A stretch of DNA of 64,000 nucleotides from Streptomyces sindenensis (GTDB lineage: Bacteria; Actinomycetota; Actinomycetes; Streptomycetales; Streptomycetaceae): contig NZ_BMSG01000004.1 of assembly GCF_014649035.1 (NCBI RefSeq), positions 1 to 64,000 of the forward strand, given 5' to 3'. The translations under genes and the position numbers were made by a program. Each line of letters starts with the position of its first letter. The first letter of the stretch is position 1. The notes below the pieces were generated by a model. It made no database searches, was not told the origin of the DNA, and worked only from the letters and a program-made list of their open reading frames with translations. Shown in pieces: positions 34,314 through 42,570 of this stretch.

Positions 34314-34469
34314 ATGGATCTGTTCGACGGAGAGCTGGGCGGCCGGGACGACCAGGGGCTGGACACCGGAGGCGGCTGGTCGTGGTGCGGCGTCATCACC
34401 GTCGGGATCTTCATCCTGCTCGCGGTGCTGATCAGCTGGATCTTCGGCCTCGTGGGCCGGATCTTCTGA
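34314..34469 (+). CDS. small single-TM membrane protein
   Basis: 51 residues from ATG 34314 behind GGAGGGATGGAGC. An acidic, Gly-rich N-terminus (MDLFDGELGGRDDQGLDTGG) is followed by a hydrophobic helix (VITVGIFILLAVLISWIFGL). No known family. The strong ribosome binding site supports expression. Confidence 0.6.
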   Translation: MDLFDGELGGRDDQGLDTGGGWSWCGVITVGIFILLAVLISWIFGLVGRIF

Positions 34470-34597
34470 GCGCCCGCCCGGCTGTCTGCTCGCGCGTTCG
34501 CTGCGTGGTGCCGGGGCGCGGGGTACGGTCGCCACCGGGGGCCGGCCGGCGTGCGTCCGGCCGACCGTCAGGTACGGGAAGCGGGCAGAGGAGAGCC

Positions 34598-35383
34598 ATG
34601 AGCGCCGACGACGACGAGTTCCGCCGCAGCATCCGGTCCGACGTTCCCCACTCGGCGCGCGTCTGGAACGCGTGGCTGGGCGGAAAGGACCACTACCCGG
34701 TGGACCGGGAGCTGGCCGAGGCGGTGAGCGCGGCCTACCCGCAGATGGCCGACATCGCCCGGGCCTCCCGCGCCTTCCAGATCCGCGCGATCCGCCATCT
34801 CGTCTCGGTGGGCGTGCGTCAGTTCCTGGACGTCGGGACCGGGTTGCCGGTGGCGAACAGCACCCATGAGGTGGCGCAGAGCATCGCGCCGGAGTCCCGC
34901 GTGGTCTACGTCGACAACGATCCGATCGTCCTCGCCCACGCGGAGGCGCTCCTGACCGGCGCGCCCGAGGGCCGTACGGACTACGTGGACGCCGACCTCT
35001 CCGCGACGGACGTGGTGGTGGACGAGGCGGCGAAGACCCTCGACCTGTCCGAGCCCGTCGCCGTGCTGCTGCTCTCGACCCTCGGGCACCTCGTGCCGGC
35101 CGAGGGCATCGAGGTCGTCCAGCGGTATCTGGCCCGGATGCCGTCGGGAAGCCATCTGGTGCTCTGTGACACGGTGAAGACCCCGCAGACGCTGGCGGCG
35201 CAGGAGGCGTACGCGTCGGGCGACAACCCGCCCTACTTCGTGCGGGAGCCGGCGGAGATCACTGGTTGCGCCGAGGGGCTGGAGCTGGTCGAGCCGGGTT
35301 TCGTCCCGATCGACCGCTGGCGCCCCGAGGAGGAGGACGCGGTGCCGGTCGACCAGTGGGGGCTCGTCGCCCGCAAGCCGTAG
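34598..35383 (+). CDS. SAM-dependent methyltransferase (Methyltransf_19 type)
   Basis: ATG at 34598 after AGAGGAGAGCC gives 261 residues. The start (PHSARVWNAWLGGKDHYPVDREL) and the SAM site (QFLDVGTGLPVANSTHEVAQ, then VVYVDNDPIVLAHAEALL) are typical of the actinobacterial PF04672 group, abundant in Streptomyces. The substrate is unknown. It stands alone. Confidence 0.92.
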   Translation: MSADDDEFRRSIRSDVPHSARVWNAWLGGKDHYPVDRELAEAVSAAYPQMADIARASRAFQIRAIRHLVSVGVRQFLDVGTGLPVANSTHEVAQSIAPESRVVYVDNDPIVLAHAEALLTGAPEGRTDYVDADLSATDVVVDEAAKTLDLSEPVAVLLLSTLGHLVPAEGIEVVQRYLARMPSGSHLVLCDTVKTPQTLAAQEAYASGDNPPYFVREPAEITGCAEGLELVEPGFVPIDRWRPEEEDAVPVDQWGLVARKP

Positions 35384-35477
35384 CCGGCGGCCGTGGTCGG
35401 CAGCAGTAGCCACTAGCCGGCAGCTGTGGTCGTACGGCGGGTCCGGGCGGGATGTGCCCGGACCCGCCCCCGTGCGG

Positions 35478-36161
35478 TCAGTCGCCGCGCCGGCGGGCAG
35501 CCGTGTCCTCGCGCAGCCGACCGGTGTGTCGGGTCATCGAGTCCACGCGGTCTGCCAACTCCCCGTGCCCTGGGGCGAGATGGGGGTGCAGTGCGGTGAG
35601 CGGGGTGACCAGGGCGGCGGCGTCGTCGGTGCCGAGCGCCTGCCGGAGCCGGTCCAGCGAGGCGTCCGCCGCGGCGGGGAGATCGGTCAGCGCCGCGATC
35701 CGCCCGGCGAGCGACCGCAGATCCGCCGCGTTCTGCCGGGCCCAGGTCGTGATCGACCGGTCTCCCGCCCGGCGGTCCCGGGTTTCCCGGACCCGCTCTT
35801 CCCCGGTGCTGCCCTCGGAGCCGGGGCGCAGGCGTAGATAGCGCCGCTCGGCCGCCTGGCGGCTCGCGACGCCCAGGGGGTCGGCGAGGTCGGCCCAGCT
35901 CGCCCCCGCCGCGCGGGCCGTCTCGATCAGCCCGGTCTCCCAGCCCGCGAGCTGCTCCCGCACGTCGCGCAACAGCTGGAGCGAGGCCAGGGCCTGGGCC
36001 CGCTCCGTGGCCGGTGGCGGACCGGAGGTGGCGTCCCCGGCGTGGCCGCGTGCGTCGCGGACCGCCTCGTCGATGGTCTGGAGGGCCGCCCATGCGGCAA
36101 GGAAGGAGACGGCGTCCGGGGTGGAGCGCCGGGGCGGTTCGGATTGGGTCGGTGGGGTCAC
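35478..36161 (-). CDS. rheA: HSP18 transcriptional regulator (RheA-type)
   Basis: GTG at 36159-36161 with AAGGAG six bases upstream gives 227 residues. A TTG 51 bases upstream extends the frame but has no ribosome binding site. The centre holds a helix-turn-helix-like stretch (AAGASWADLADPLGVASRQAAERRYL). The gene is divergent from the HSP18 gene, and the gap carries TGTCATC-N5-GATGACA, the RheA operator known from S. albus. RheA is a thermosensing repressor of hsp18. Identity rests on gene order plus operator rather than remembered protein similarity. Confidence 0.82.
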   Translation of the reverse strand: MTPPTQSEPPRRSTPDAVSFLAAWAALQTIDEAVRDARGHAGDATSGPPPATERAQALASLQLLRDVREQLAGWETGLIETARAAGASWADLADPLGVASRQAAERRYLRLRPGSEGSTGEERVRETRDRRAGDRSITTWARQNAADLRSLAGRIAALTDLPAAADASLDRLRQALGTDDAAALVTPLTALHPHLAPGHGELADRVDSMTRHTGRLREDTAARRRGD

Positions 36162-36190
36162 AGGGGGCTCCTTGCTGCGCTCGACGCCGC

Positions 36191-36209
36191 CGTCATCCTT
36201 TCGGTGACA
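36191..36209. promoter_or_regulatory. second, degenerate RheA-like operator
   Basis: CGTCATC-N5-GGTGACA has the same 7-5-7 geometry as the consensus and matches it at six of seven bases in each arm. Its centre is 27 bp from the perfect site, on the side of the regulator gene, between it and its start codon. Confidence 0.45.
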
Positions 36210-36217
36210 CAATCAGT

Positions 36218-36236
36218 TGTCATCGAATGGATGACA
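36218..36236. promoter_or_regulatory. RheA operator (perfect inverted repeat)
   Basis: TGTCATC (36218-36224), five bases, GATGACA (36230-36236). This is exactly the published Streptomyces hsp18 operator geometry and sequence as I know it. It lies 65 bases before the HSP18 ATG. Confidence 0.85.
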
Positions 36237-36300
36237 TGCTACAACGGTGGCAGGTGAAAAGCGCGGGCTGACCGCCTGATCGACCGGAGGTGTTTCCGTC

Positions 36301-36732
36301 ATGCTGATGCGTACCGACCCCTTCCGTGAACTCGACCGGATCACCGAGCAACTCCTGCGCCCCGGCACCTGGTCGCGCCCCTCGGCGATGCCGATGGACG
36401 CGTATCGGGAGGGCGACGAGTACGTGGTGGCCTTCGATCTTCCCGGCGTCTCGCCGGATGCGATCGACATCGACGTCGAGCGGAACATGCTGACCGTCAA
36501 GGCCGAACGACGGCCGGCGGTGAACGCCGACAACGTCCAGATGGAGCTGTCCGAGCGTCCGCTGGGTGTCTTCTCCCGGCAGATCGTCCTCGCGGACACG
36601 CTCGACACCGAGCGCATCGACGCCGACTACGAAGCGGGTGTGCTGACCCTGCGCATCCCGATCGCCGAGCGCGCCAAGCCCCGCAAGATCGCCATCGGCG
36701 GGGAGTCCCGGCGCAAGCAGATCAAGGGCTGA
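36301..36732 (+). CDS. hsp18: small heat shock protein HSP18 (Hsp20/alpha-crystallin family)
   Basis: 143 residues. Short N-terminal arm ([15 protein letters not shown]), then the alpha-crystallin domain from [24 protein letters not shown] to [22 protein letters not shown], including the conserved GVLTLRIP segment. It holds unfolding proteins in an ATP-independent way during heat stress. An AGGTG ribosome binding site precedes it. Controlled by the adjacent RheA-type repressor through the operator in the divergent gap. Confidence 0.95.
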   Translation: MLMRTDPFRELDRITEQLLRPGTWSRPSAMPMDAYREGDEYVVAFDLPGVSPDAIDIDVERNMLTVKAERRPAVNADNVQMELSERPLGVFSRQIVLADTLDTERIDADYEAGVLTLRIPIAERAKPRKIAIGGESRRKQIKG

Positions 36733-36831
36733 CCCGGGCCGGCCCGCGACAGCGGCGGGGACCGGAACGCGGACCCCCTTCTTCCCCCCCGGTTCCGGCC
36801 CTCGCCCGCATCACCCTGGGAGGCGGCTGAG

Positions 36832-37230
36832 GTGACCCTGCGATGGGAAGCGTTCCTGGACCGGGTCCAGGAACGCGGAGAGTACGGGACGCACGGGGAG
36901 GCCGAACGCGCCGCGCGCGTCGTCCTGGCCCTCCTTGGCGCCCACCTGGTGGGCGGGGAACGGGCCGAGCTGGCCGCCCGGCTCCCGGAGACCATGGCCC
37001 TGATCCTGCTCAACCCGCTCCAGGCCGCCGAACCGCTCTCCCCGGAACGGTTCGTGCGCGCCACCGCGGCCTGGATCGAGGGAGCCGGCGAACAGACGGC
37101 CCGATGGGACGTCGGAGCCGTCCTCAGCGTCGCCGCCGAGGCGGCGGGCGAGGATCTCACCCGACGCATCCTGCTTCAACTGCCGCCCGGGTATGACGTG
37201 CTCTTCGGCGGGCATCCGAAGAGCACCTGA
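36832..37230 (+). CDS. DUF2267 protein (copy 1)
   Basis: GTG at 36832 after GGGAGGCGGCTGAG gives 132 residues. DUF2267 pattern: FLDRVQERGEYGTHGEAERAARVVLALLGAHL, then RLPETMALIL and a C-terminal LPPGYDVLFGG. Soluble helical protein of unknown function, often near stress genes. It lies 100 bases after HSP18, with a strong hairpin between it and copy 2. Confidence 0.88.
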   Translation: MTLRWEAFLDRVQERGEYGTHGEAERAARVVLALLGAHLVGGERAELAARLPETMALILLNPLQAAEPLSPERFVRATAAWIEGAGEQTARWDVGAVLSVAAEAAGEDLTRRILLQLPPGYDVLFGGHPKST

Positions 37231-37242
37231 CTTTGATCCACC

Positions 37243-37291
37243 GCTGTCCGCCCCCGCGCCTGCTCGACGACGAGCCGCGGGGGCGGACAGC
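37243..37291. terminator. perfect 16-bp stem hairpin between the DUF2267 genes
   Basis: GCTGTCCGCCCCCGCG (37243-37258) is exactly complementary to CGCGGGGGCGGACAGC (37276-37291). The 17-base loop itself contains GCTCG/CGAGC, so the stem nearly continues. No U tract follows. Confidence 0.75.
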
Positions 37292-37333
37292 GCATCGACA
37301 CGAGCAGTACGGACGAGAAGGGCTGCCGCCACG

Positions 37334-37771
37334 ATGATCCACGAACCCCGGAGCGCCGACGCACCGATGGACGCGACCTTTGGCCTGCTGTTGGAGAAGA
37401 TCCGGTACGAGGGCGCCTACCCCACGCGTGAACGCGCCGAGGAGAGCCTGCGCGCCGTGCTGGGGGCGCTCGGCCGCCAGGTCACCGGCGACGAACGCGT
37501 CGCACTCGCCGCCGCCCTGCCCGAGGAGGCCGCCCGGGTGTTCACCGCGGAAGTGCCTGCCGTGAAGCAGCTCGCCGGGGCCGCCTTCGTCGCCGAGCTC
37601 GCCGAGCGCACCGGGGGCACCCCGGCGACCGCCCGGTGGGACGCGGGGGTGGTCCTGAGCCAGATCGCCGCGCTGATCGGCGAGGACCTCGTCGCCGAGG
37701 TGGTCAGCTGCCTGCCGCCCGGCTACGCGCTCCTCTTCGGCCGCGCGGAACTCCTCGCCCAGGCCGCCTGA
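37334..37771 (+). CDS. DUF2267 protein (copy 2)
   Basis: 145 residues from ATG 37334; a second ATG at 37367 is possible. Same family as the gene before it (LLEKIRYEGAYPTRERAEESLRAVLGALG, AALPEEAARVF, CLPPGYALLFG) but clearly diverged, so an old tandem duplication. Function unknown. Confidence 0.87.
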   Translation: MIHEPRSADAPMDATFGLLLEKIRYEGAYPTRERAEESLRAVLGALGRQVTGDERVALAAALPEEAARVFTAEVPAVKQLAGAAFVAELAERTGGTPATARWDAGVVLSQIAALIGEDLVAEVVSCLPPGYALLFGRAELLAQAA

Positions 37772-37779
37772 CCCGGCAC

Positions 37780-37816
37780 GGCTGCGAGGGACCCGGATTC
37801 CGGGTCCCGCGCAGCC
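37780..37816. terminator. hairpin terminator after DUF2267 copy 2
   Basis: GGCTGCGAGGGACCCGGA at 37780-37797 pairs with TTCCGGGTCCCGCGCAGCC at 37798-37816, with one small asymmetry. It begins nine bases after the stop codon. Confidence 0.7.
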
Positions 37817-37875
37817 GCGGGGGGACAGTGAACGAGACCAGCGGCCGCCGGGCCGCGGGAGTTCGGATGCTCCGC

Positions 37876-37920
37876 CTCCCGGGTCCGCCCGCTCCCAACA
37901 GGAGCGGGCGGACCCGGGAG
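37876..37920. terminator. perfect 20-bp stem hairpin downstream of the chitinase
   Basis: CTCCCGGGTCCGCCCGCTCC (37876-37895), loop CAACA, then its exact reverse complement (37901-37920). It ends ten bases from the chitinase stop and would terminate the minus-strand transcript. With the hairpin at 37780 it separates two convergent units. Confidence 0.85.
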
Positions 37921-37930
37921 CGTACCGGGG

Positions 37931-39799
37931 CTACTTGAGACCGCTGTTGATGGCCGTCACGAGTTCGCCGTTGGCCGTGTCACCGTTGAACTCCCAGAAG
38001 AACGCGCCGCCCAGGCCCTGGCTCTTGGCCCACGCCATCTTGGTGCCGACGGTCGCCGGGGTGTCGTAGCTCCACCAGTCGTTCCCGCAGTGGGCGTACG
38101 CCGTGCCTCCGACCGTGCCGGTGGCCGGGCACGACGTCTTGAGGACCTTGTAGTACTGGTTGCCGGGCTCGATTCCGGCGGCCGGGCCCGTGGCGGTGCC
38201 GCCCGGAGCCGACTGAGTGACCCCCGTCCAGCCGCGGCCGTAGAAGCCGATGCCGAGGAGCAGCTTGGAGGCCGGGACGCCCTTGGCCTTCAGCTTGGCG
38301 ATGGCGTCCGCCGAGTTGAAGCCCTGGGCCGGGATGCCGGGGTACGAGGTGAGCGGGGAGTGCGGGGCTGTCGGACCCTGCGCCGCCCAGGAACCGAAGT
38401 AGTCGTACGTCATCACGTCGTACCAGTTGATGTACGGGGCGGCGCCTCCGTAGTCGGCGGCGTCGAGTTTGCCCCCGTCGGAGCCGTCCGCGGTGATGGC
38501 GGCGGTGAGCAGGTTGTCCGGGCCGAACTCGGCCCGCATGGCCTGCATCATGTTCTTGAACGCGGCCGGGCCGCTGGTGTCGCAGGTCAGGCCGCAGGCG
38601 TTGGGGTACTCCCAGTCCAGGTCGATGCCGTCGAAGACATCGGCCCAGCGGGGGTCCTCGACCAGGTCGTAGCAGGACTGCGCGAACGCGGCCGGGTTCT
38701 GGACGGCCTGGCCGAAGCCGCCGGACCAGGTCCAGCCGCCGAACGACCAGAGGATCTTGATGTGCGGGTACTGCGCCTTCAGCTTGCGCAGCTGGTTGAA
38801 GTGGCCCCGCAGCGGCTGGTCCCACGCGTCGGCCTTGCCGTCGACCGACTGGGCGGCGGTGTAGGACTTCTCGTAGTCCTCGTACGCGTCGCCGATGGTG
38901 CACTTGCCGTTCTGCACGTTGCCGAAGGCGTAGTTGATGTGCGTGATCTTCTCGGCGGATCCTGAGGTCACGAGGTTCTTCACCGTGTAGGAGCCCCAGT
39001 TGGTGAAGTAGCCCAGGTTGATCTTCCCGTTGCCGCCGGGGTTCTCGCCGCCGCCTCCGCCACCGGTGGTACGGACCGTCGTGGCGGCCGAGGCCGGTCC
39101 GGTCTGGTCGGCGGTGTCGCGGGCCACCACGGAGTAGCTGTAGTCCGTGCCCGCCGTCAGTCCGGTGTTGGTGTACGTGGTGCCGGTGACGGTCGCGACC
39201 GTGGCGCCGTCGCGCTTGACGTCGTAGTTCTTGATGCCCTTGTCGTCCGTCGCGGCCGCCCAGGACAGCTTCACCGAGGAGTTGGTGATGTCGCTCGCGG
39301 TGGGCTTGCCCGGAGCGGAGGGGGCGTTGTCGCCGGGGTTGGTGGAGCCGCCGTCGCACGGGTTGCCGTTGAGCTTGCAGCCGGAGGGCGCGCCGGAGCC
39401 GGATCCGTTGAAGCCGAAGGAGACGGACGCGCCGGGGGCCAGGGTGCCGTTCCAGCCGAGGTTCTTGGCCGTCCAGTGGTTCGCGGAGTTGGTGACGGTG
39501 GCGTCCCAGGCCGAGGTGACCTTGGTGTTCGCCGGGAAGTCCCACTCGACGGTCCAGGTGGAGAGCGTAGTGGTGCCGGTGTTCTTCACCGTCCACTTTC
39601 CCTCGAAGCCGCTGCCCCAGTCGGAGGCCTTGGTATAGGTGGCGGTGGCCGAGGCGGCTGCTTCCGCCGGGGTCGCGAGGCCCACCATGGCGGCCAGGGG
39701 CACGAGGAGCGCAGTGGCTCCCGCGACTGCCCTGGACCGCCTGCCGGGGGAGGCGCTCCGCGGGGATCCGGTGCGGCGCCCTCGTATGTCTGTACTCAA
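37931..39799 (-). CDS. secreted GH18 chitinase with CBM2 and fibronectin type III domains
   Basis: TTG at 39797-39799 with GGAG five bases upstream gives 622 residues. A long signal peptide (about 1-47, ending TPAEA) leads to a family 2 carbohydrate-binding module (about 52-150, GFEGKWTVKNTGTTTLSTW), an Fn3 domain (about 168-255, SAPGKPTASDITNSSVKLSW), a Gly-rich linker and a GH18 catalytic domain. The DxxDxDxE motif is intact in FDGIDLDWEYPNACG. It hydrolyses chitin outside the cell. The promoter region carries the two chitin-box direct repeats. Confidence 0.95.
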   Translation of the reverse strand: MSTDIRGRRTGSPRSASPGRRSRAVAGATALLVPLAAMVGLATPAEAAASATATYTKASDWGSGFEGKWTVKNTGTTTLSTWTVEWDFPANTKVTSAWDATVTNSANHWTAKNLGWNGTLAPGASVSFGFNGSGSGAPSGCKLNGNPCDGGSTNPGDNAPSAPGKPTASDITNSSVKLSWAAATDDKGIKNYDVKRDGATVATVTGTTYTNTGLTAGTDYSYSVVARDTADQTGPASAATTVRTTGGGGGGENPGGNGKINLGYFTNWGSYTVKNLVTSGSAEKITHINYAFGNVQNGKCTIGDAYEDYEKSYTAAQSVDGKADAWDQPLRGHFNQLRKLKAQYPHIKILWSFGGWTWSGGFGQAVQNPAAFAQSCYDLVEDPRWADVFDGIDLDWEYPNACGLTCDTSGPAAFKNMMQAMRAEFGPDNLLTAAITADGSDGGKLDAADYGGAAPYINWYDVMTYDYFGSWAAQGPTAPHSPLTSYPGIPAQGFNSADAIAKLKAKGVPASKLLLGIGFYGRGWTGVTQSAPGGTATGPAAGIEPGNQYYKVLKTSCPATGTVGGTAYAHCGNDWWSYDTPATVGTKMAWAKSQGLGGAFFWEFNGDTANGELVTAINSGLK

Positions 39800-39914
39800 G
39801 GCTGCTCCATGAGTGGCTCCAGGGGGACAGGGGGGTCCCTGTCCCGTCAACCCTGCGGGGCCAGGAGCACAGGGCTCTCGCCGACGATCGCGCAGTGTTG
39901 CCGTGACCCTAGGA

Positions 39915-39947
39915 AGGCCTAGACCAATCGTCAAGAGGTCTGGACCA
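39915..39947 (-). promoter_or_regulatory. chitinase promoter direct repeats (chitin box/DasR-type)
   Basis: On the minus strand TGGTCCAGACCT (39947-39936) and TGGTCTAGGCCT (39926-39915) are 21 bp apart, two helical turns, with CTTGACGAT between. Streptomyces chitinase promoters carry such 12-bp repeats, which mediate chitin induction and glucose repression and resemble the DasR consensus. Confidence 0.85.
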
Positions 39948-40039
39948 AGGGAATGGGCGGGGCTCCCCTGGGGGACGGCCGCTGAGGAGAAGGCAGTTGA
40001 GGGCTCCGCGCGGCAGGGGACAGCGTGCCGGCCCGTGGA
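39948..40039. other. short gap between the MpaB-type gene and the chitinase promoter
   Basis: No gene or clear hairpin is visible here. Together with 39800-39914 it forms the chitinase upstream region; only the direct repeats stand out. Confidence 0.4.
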
Positions 40040-41203
40040 TCAGCTCGAGAAGGTGGCGGCGGGGGGACTCCAGCGGCGGGCGCGGTGTGAGGCGGACGTG
40101 ACGCCGTAGGCGTCCTTGAGCTGTTCGGGGATGGCGTAATGCATGACGCGTCCGCGGGTGAGCGAGGACAGTTCGAGAAGGGTGGTGAGGCGGCCGAGGC
40201 GGTCCAGCGCCCTGGCGCCCAGAGGCGAGCGGTCCTCGATCGTCTCCAGGAAACCGAGGAGGTGGGGTACGGCCTTGACGGCGGTGTCCCACGAAGAGCG
40301 GGGCACCCGGAGCCAGTCGGCGCAGGTGTCGCCGATGAGGTGCCGGATGAGCGCGGAGACGACCGGGTCGAAGAGGGTTCCCGGTACGACCTCCTCGTAG
40401 AGATCGATGAGCTGCCGGGTGAGCAGGGCGCCCTCCTCGGAGGGGCCCATGTGCCGGACCATGTACAGGTCCAGGAAGGCCCGGGCGTCGTCCAGGGCAG
40501 GGGGTACGGCTTGCTGGTCGACGCCCAGCATCGCCCCGACCACGCGCCAGGCGTAGTAGTAGGCCTCCGCCCCCTCCGTGGACATGTGGATGCCGAGGCG
40601 GTGCAGGCTGTCGAGAACGAGCAGGGAGAAGAACATCTGCCCGCCGATCATGTCCTCCTGACAGATCGGCGTTCCCAGCGCGCCGGTGTCCCAGCGGTTC
40701 TCGCGCTGAAGGTGATGGCGGATGGACGCGTGCAGAAGACGGACCTTCTGGGCGGCGGGGATGAAGCGGCCGCCGGCCTCGAAGGCATCGGGTTGCATCA
40801 GGTAGACGGTGAACTGGCCGGTCTCGGCCATGCGTTTGGAGGGGTACTTCAGTCCGTGGGTGGCCGACAGCAGCCTCGCCACGTGCGGGACCACATAGCA
40901 GGCCGGCATGGAGGCGAACGACAGAGCGGTGGAGATGTGCACGTTGTTGTCGATGAAGAACAGCCGGGCCTTCTCCATCAGCTCCCAGTCGACCCAGTCC
41001 GGCGGGGCGCTCGTGGTCCGGAGGTACTCCCGGGCGACATCGGGCAGCCCGTCCGGAAGGGGGGTGCCCGTGGTCGACACATGGCGCATCAGGGTGTTGA
41101 ACGTGCCCACCTCTCCGCGCTCGAAGAGCGCCGCGACGGTGGCGTCGGCCAGTTCGTCGCCGCCCTGCCGCAGGACGTTCATCGAGGCCTCGGTGTAGTT
41201 CAT
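40040..41203 (-). CDS. MpaB/DUF2236-family oxygenase-like protein
   Basis: ATG at 41201-41203 behind AAGGAAG gives 387 residues. It has features of the MpaB/latex-clearing-protein family: an all-helical fold, PPDWVDWELMEKARLFF, the His-rich segment LLHASIRHHLQREN that holds candidate haem ligands, and the C-terminal VPRSSWDTAV. Family members are haem oxygenases that cleave or oxidise isoprenoids. It is third in an operon with a polyprenyl synthase 43 bases upstream, which supports an isoprenoid substrate. Confidence 0.82.
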   Translation of the reverse strand: MNYTEASMNVLRQGGDELADATVAALFERGEVGTFNTLMRHVSTTGTPLPDGLPDVAREYLRTTSAPPDWVDWELMEKARLFFIDNNVHISTALSFASMPACYVVPHVARLLSATHGLKYPSKRMAETGQFTVYLMQPDAFEAGGRFIPAAQKVRLLHASIRHHLQRENRWDTGALGTPICQEDMIGGQMFFSLLVLDSLHRLGIHMSTEGAEAYYYAWRVVGAMLGVDQQAVPPALDDARAFLDLYMVRHMGPSEEGALLTRQLIDLYEEVVPGTLFDPVVSALIRHLIGDTCADWLRVPRSSWDTAVKAVPHLLGFLETIEDRSPLGARALDRLGRLTTLLELSSLTRGRVMHYAIPEQLKDAYGVTSASHRARRWSPPAATFSS

Positions 41204-41246
41204 GGCGTAGCTTCCTTGTCGTTGAGGCGGCCGGCAACGGCGCGTG

Positions 41247-42299
41247 TCAGGACAGGCGGACGGTGGCCGAGTTCGCCAGGGCGCCGAGCGCATCGGCCGC
41301 GCCCGCCGGAAGGTCGAGGCCGCCGAGCGCGCCGAGAGCTTCCTCCACCCGTGCCGTGATCATGTCTTCGACGAGAGAGGGGGCTCTCAACCGGCACATC
41401 ACCTCACGCACGGCGTGGAGCCCGGCTTCGTCCAGGCCGCGTTTGCCCAGGAGGGCCCGGAGACGGGTCCGGTCGTCCTCACCGGCGATGCGCCAGGTCT
41501 CCGCCAGCAACGCTGTGGGCCGTTGCCCGCGTACGTCGTCCGCGTTGGCCTTGCCGGTGCGTTCGGGGTCTCCGAACAGCCCGAGCAGGTCGTCCCTGAG
41601 CTGGAACGCCTCGCCCAGGGGCAAGCCGTAGGCGGAGTAGCCTTCGCGCAGCCGCCCACCGGCCCCGGCCAGCGCGCCACCGATCAACAGAGGCTGCTCG
41701 ACGGTGTACTTGGCGGTCTTGTACCGGATCACCTGCAGTGACGCTGCGGTGTCCGGCTCACTTCCGGTGCGCAGGATCTCCAGACACTCGCCCGCGATCA
41801 GCTCCCGGCCCAGAACCGACCAGAGCGGACGGGCCCGGCCCAGATAGGCGGCGGGCAGGCCGCTGGTGGCGAACAACTGCCCGGCCATCCCCATCAGCAG
41901 GTCCCCGATCAGCATGGCCAGCGACCTGGCGGCCGCCGCGGAACGGGGACGCCGTCGCACGGCTCCGCGCAGAGCGACGTGGGCGGTGGGACGGCCGTGC
42001 CGCAGAGGACTGTCATCAATGAGGTCGTCATGGACGACAGCGGCGGCGTGGATCAGCTCCAGGGACGCGGCCGCCCGCAGCAGAGCGGAGCTGTCCGGCT
42101 GTCCCACCGCCCGCCATCCCCAGTAACAGAACGCGGCTCGCAACCGTTTGCCGTCCTGGACGGCGCCCTCCAGCTGGGTGGCCACCGGAGCGAGTGAGGG
42201 ATCGATCTCCGCGAACAGATCGGCTTCCCGGGCGACGAACTGATGCAGGACCTCGTCGACCCGGGTCTTGAACGCGGCCGCGTCCCACCGGTCAGACAT
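41247..42299 (-). CDS. polyprenyl (geranylgeranyl-type) diphosphate synthase
   Basis: 350 residues. The first Asp-rich motif is VHDDLIDDSPLRHGRP (Asp91, Asp92, Asp95) and the second is FQLRDDLLGLFGDPERTGK. KRLRAAFCYW near residue 51 supplies the diphosphate-binding Lys/Arg. It condenses IPP with allylic diphosphates. The residues before the first motif (LELIHAAAV) fit a short-to-medium chain product, which is not provable here. The start overlaps the preceding small gene by eight bases. Confidence 0.93.
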   Translation of the reverse strand: MSDRWDAAAFKTRVDEVLHQFVAREADLFAEIDPSLAPVATQLEGAVQDGKRLRAAFCYWGWRAVGQPDSSALLRAAASLELIHAAAVVHDDLIDDSPLRHGRPTAHVALRGAVRRRPRSAAAARSLAMLIGDLLMGMAGQLFATSGLPAAYLGRARPLWSVLGRELIAGECLEILRTGSEPDTAASLQVIRYKTAKYTVEQPLLIGGALAGAGGRLREGYSAYGLPLGEAFQLRDDLLGLFGDPERTGKANADDVRGQRPTALLAETWRIAGEDDRTRLRALLGKRGLDEAGLHAVREVMCRLRAPSLVEDMITARVEEALGALGGLDLPAGAADALGALANSATVRLS

Positions 42300-42570
42300 C
42301 TTCGGTGGACCGCCGTGCGACGGCCTGCCGGGCCAGGATCTCCAGATGGGCCGGGGGCGGGGCCGCGTACCGGTCGAGCACCAGGCGCCCCCGCGCCTTC
42401 AGCTCCTGCTCAGCCTCCGCCGCCAGCTCGGCGGCGTCCGAACGGCGCAGCAGCCCTCGGACCGCGCCCAGGGCCGAACCGATCGCGCCCACCGCCAGAT
42501 CGGCTGCCCCCGCCACCAGCAGCACCGCACGTTCGTCGAGAGTTTCGCCGTGGTCCGATGCGCTCGTCAT
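42292..42570 (-). CDS. small helical protein at the head of the isoprenoid operon
   Basis: 92 residues from ATG 42568-42570 behind GGGGAG. A mildly hydrophobic middle (AVLLVAGAADLAVGAIGSALG) is flanked by charged helices (AAELAAEAEQELKARGRLVL). No family is recognised. It is coupled by overlap to the polyprenyl synthase and may be a membrane-associated partner of that enzyme (inference). Confidence 0.6.
   Translation of the reverse strand: MTSASDHGETLDERAVLLVAGAADLAVGAIGSALGAVRGLLRRSDAAELAAEAEQELKARGRLVLDRYAAPPPAHLEILARQAVARRSTEDV

Noticed and set aside
36162..36212. TTG start for the RheA-type regulator at 36212
   Set aside because: No ribosome binding site. It would place the second operator inside the coding region, whereas GTG 36161 has AAGGAG at ideal spacing.
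37931..42570. Chitinase and isoprenoid genes as one metabolic cluster
   Set aside because: The chitinase has its own chitin-box promoter and terminator, and the functions are unrelated.
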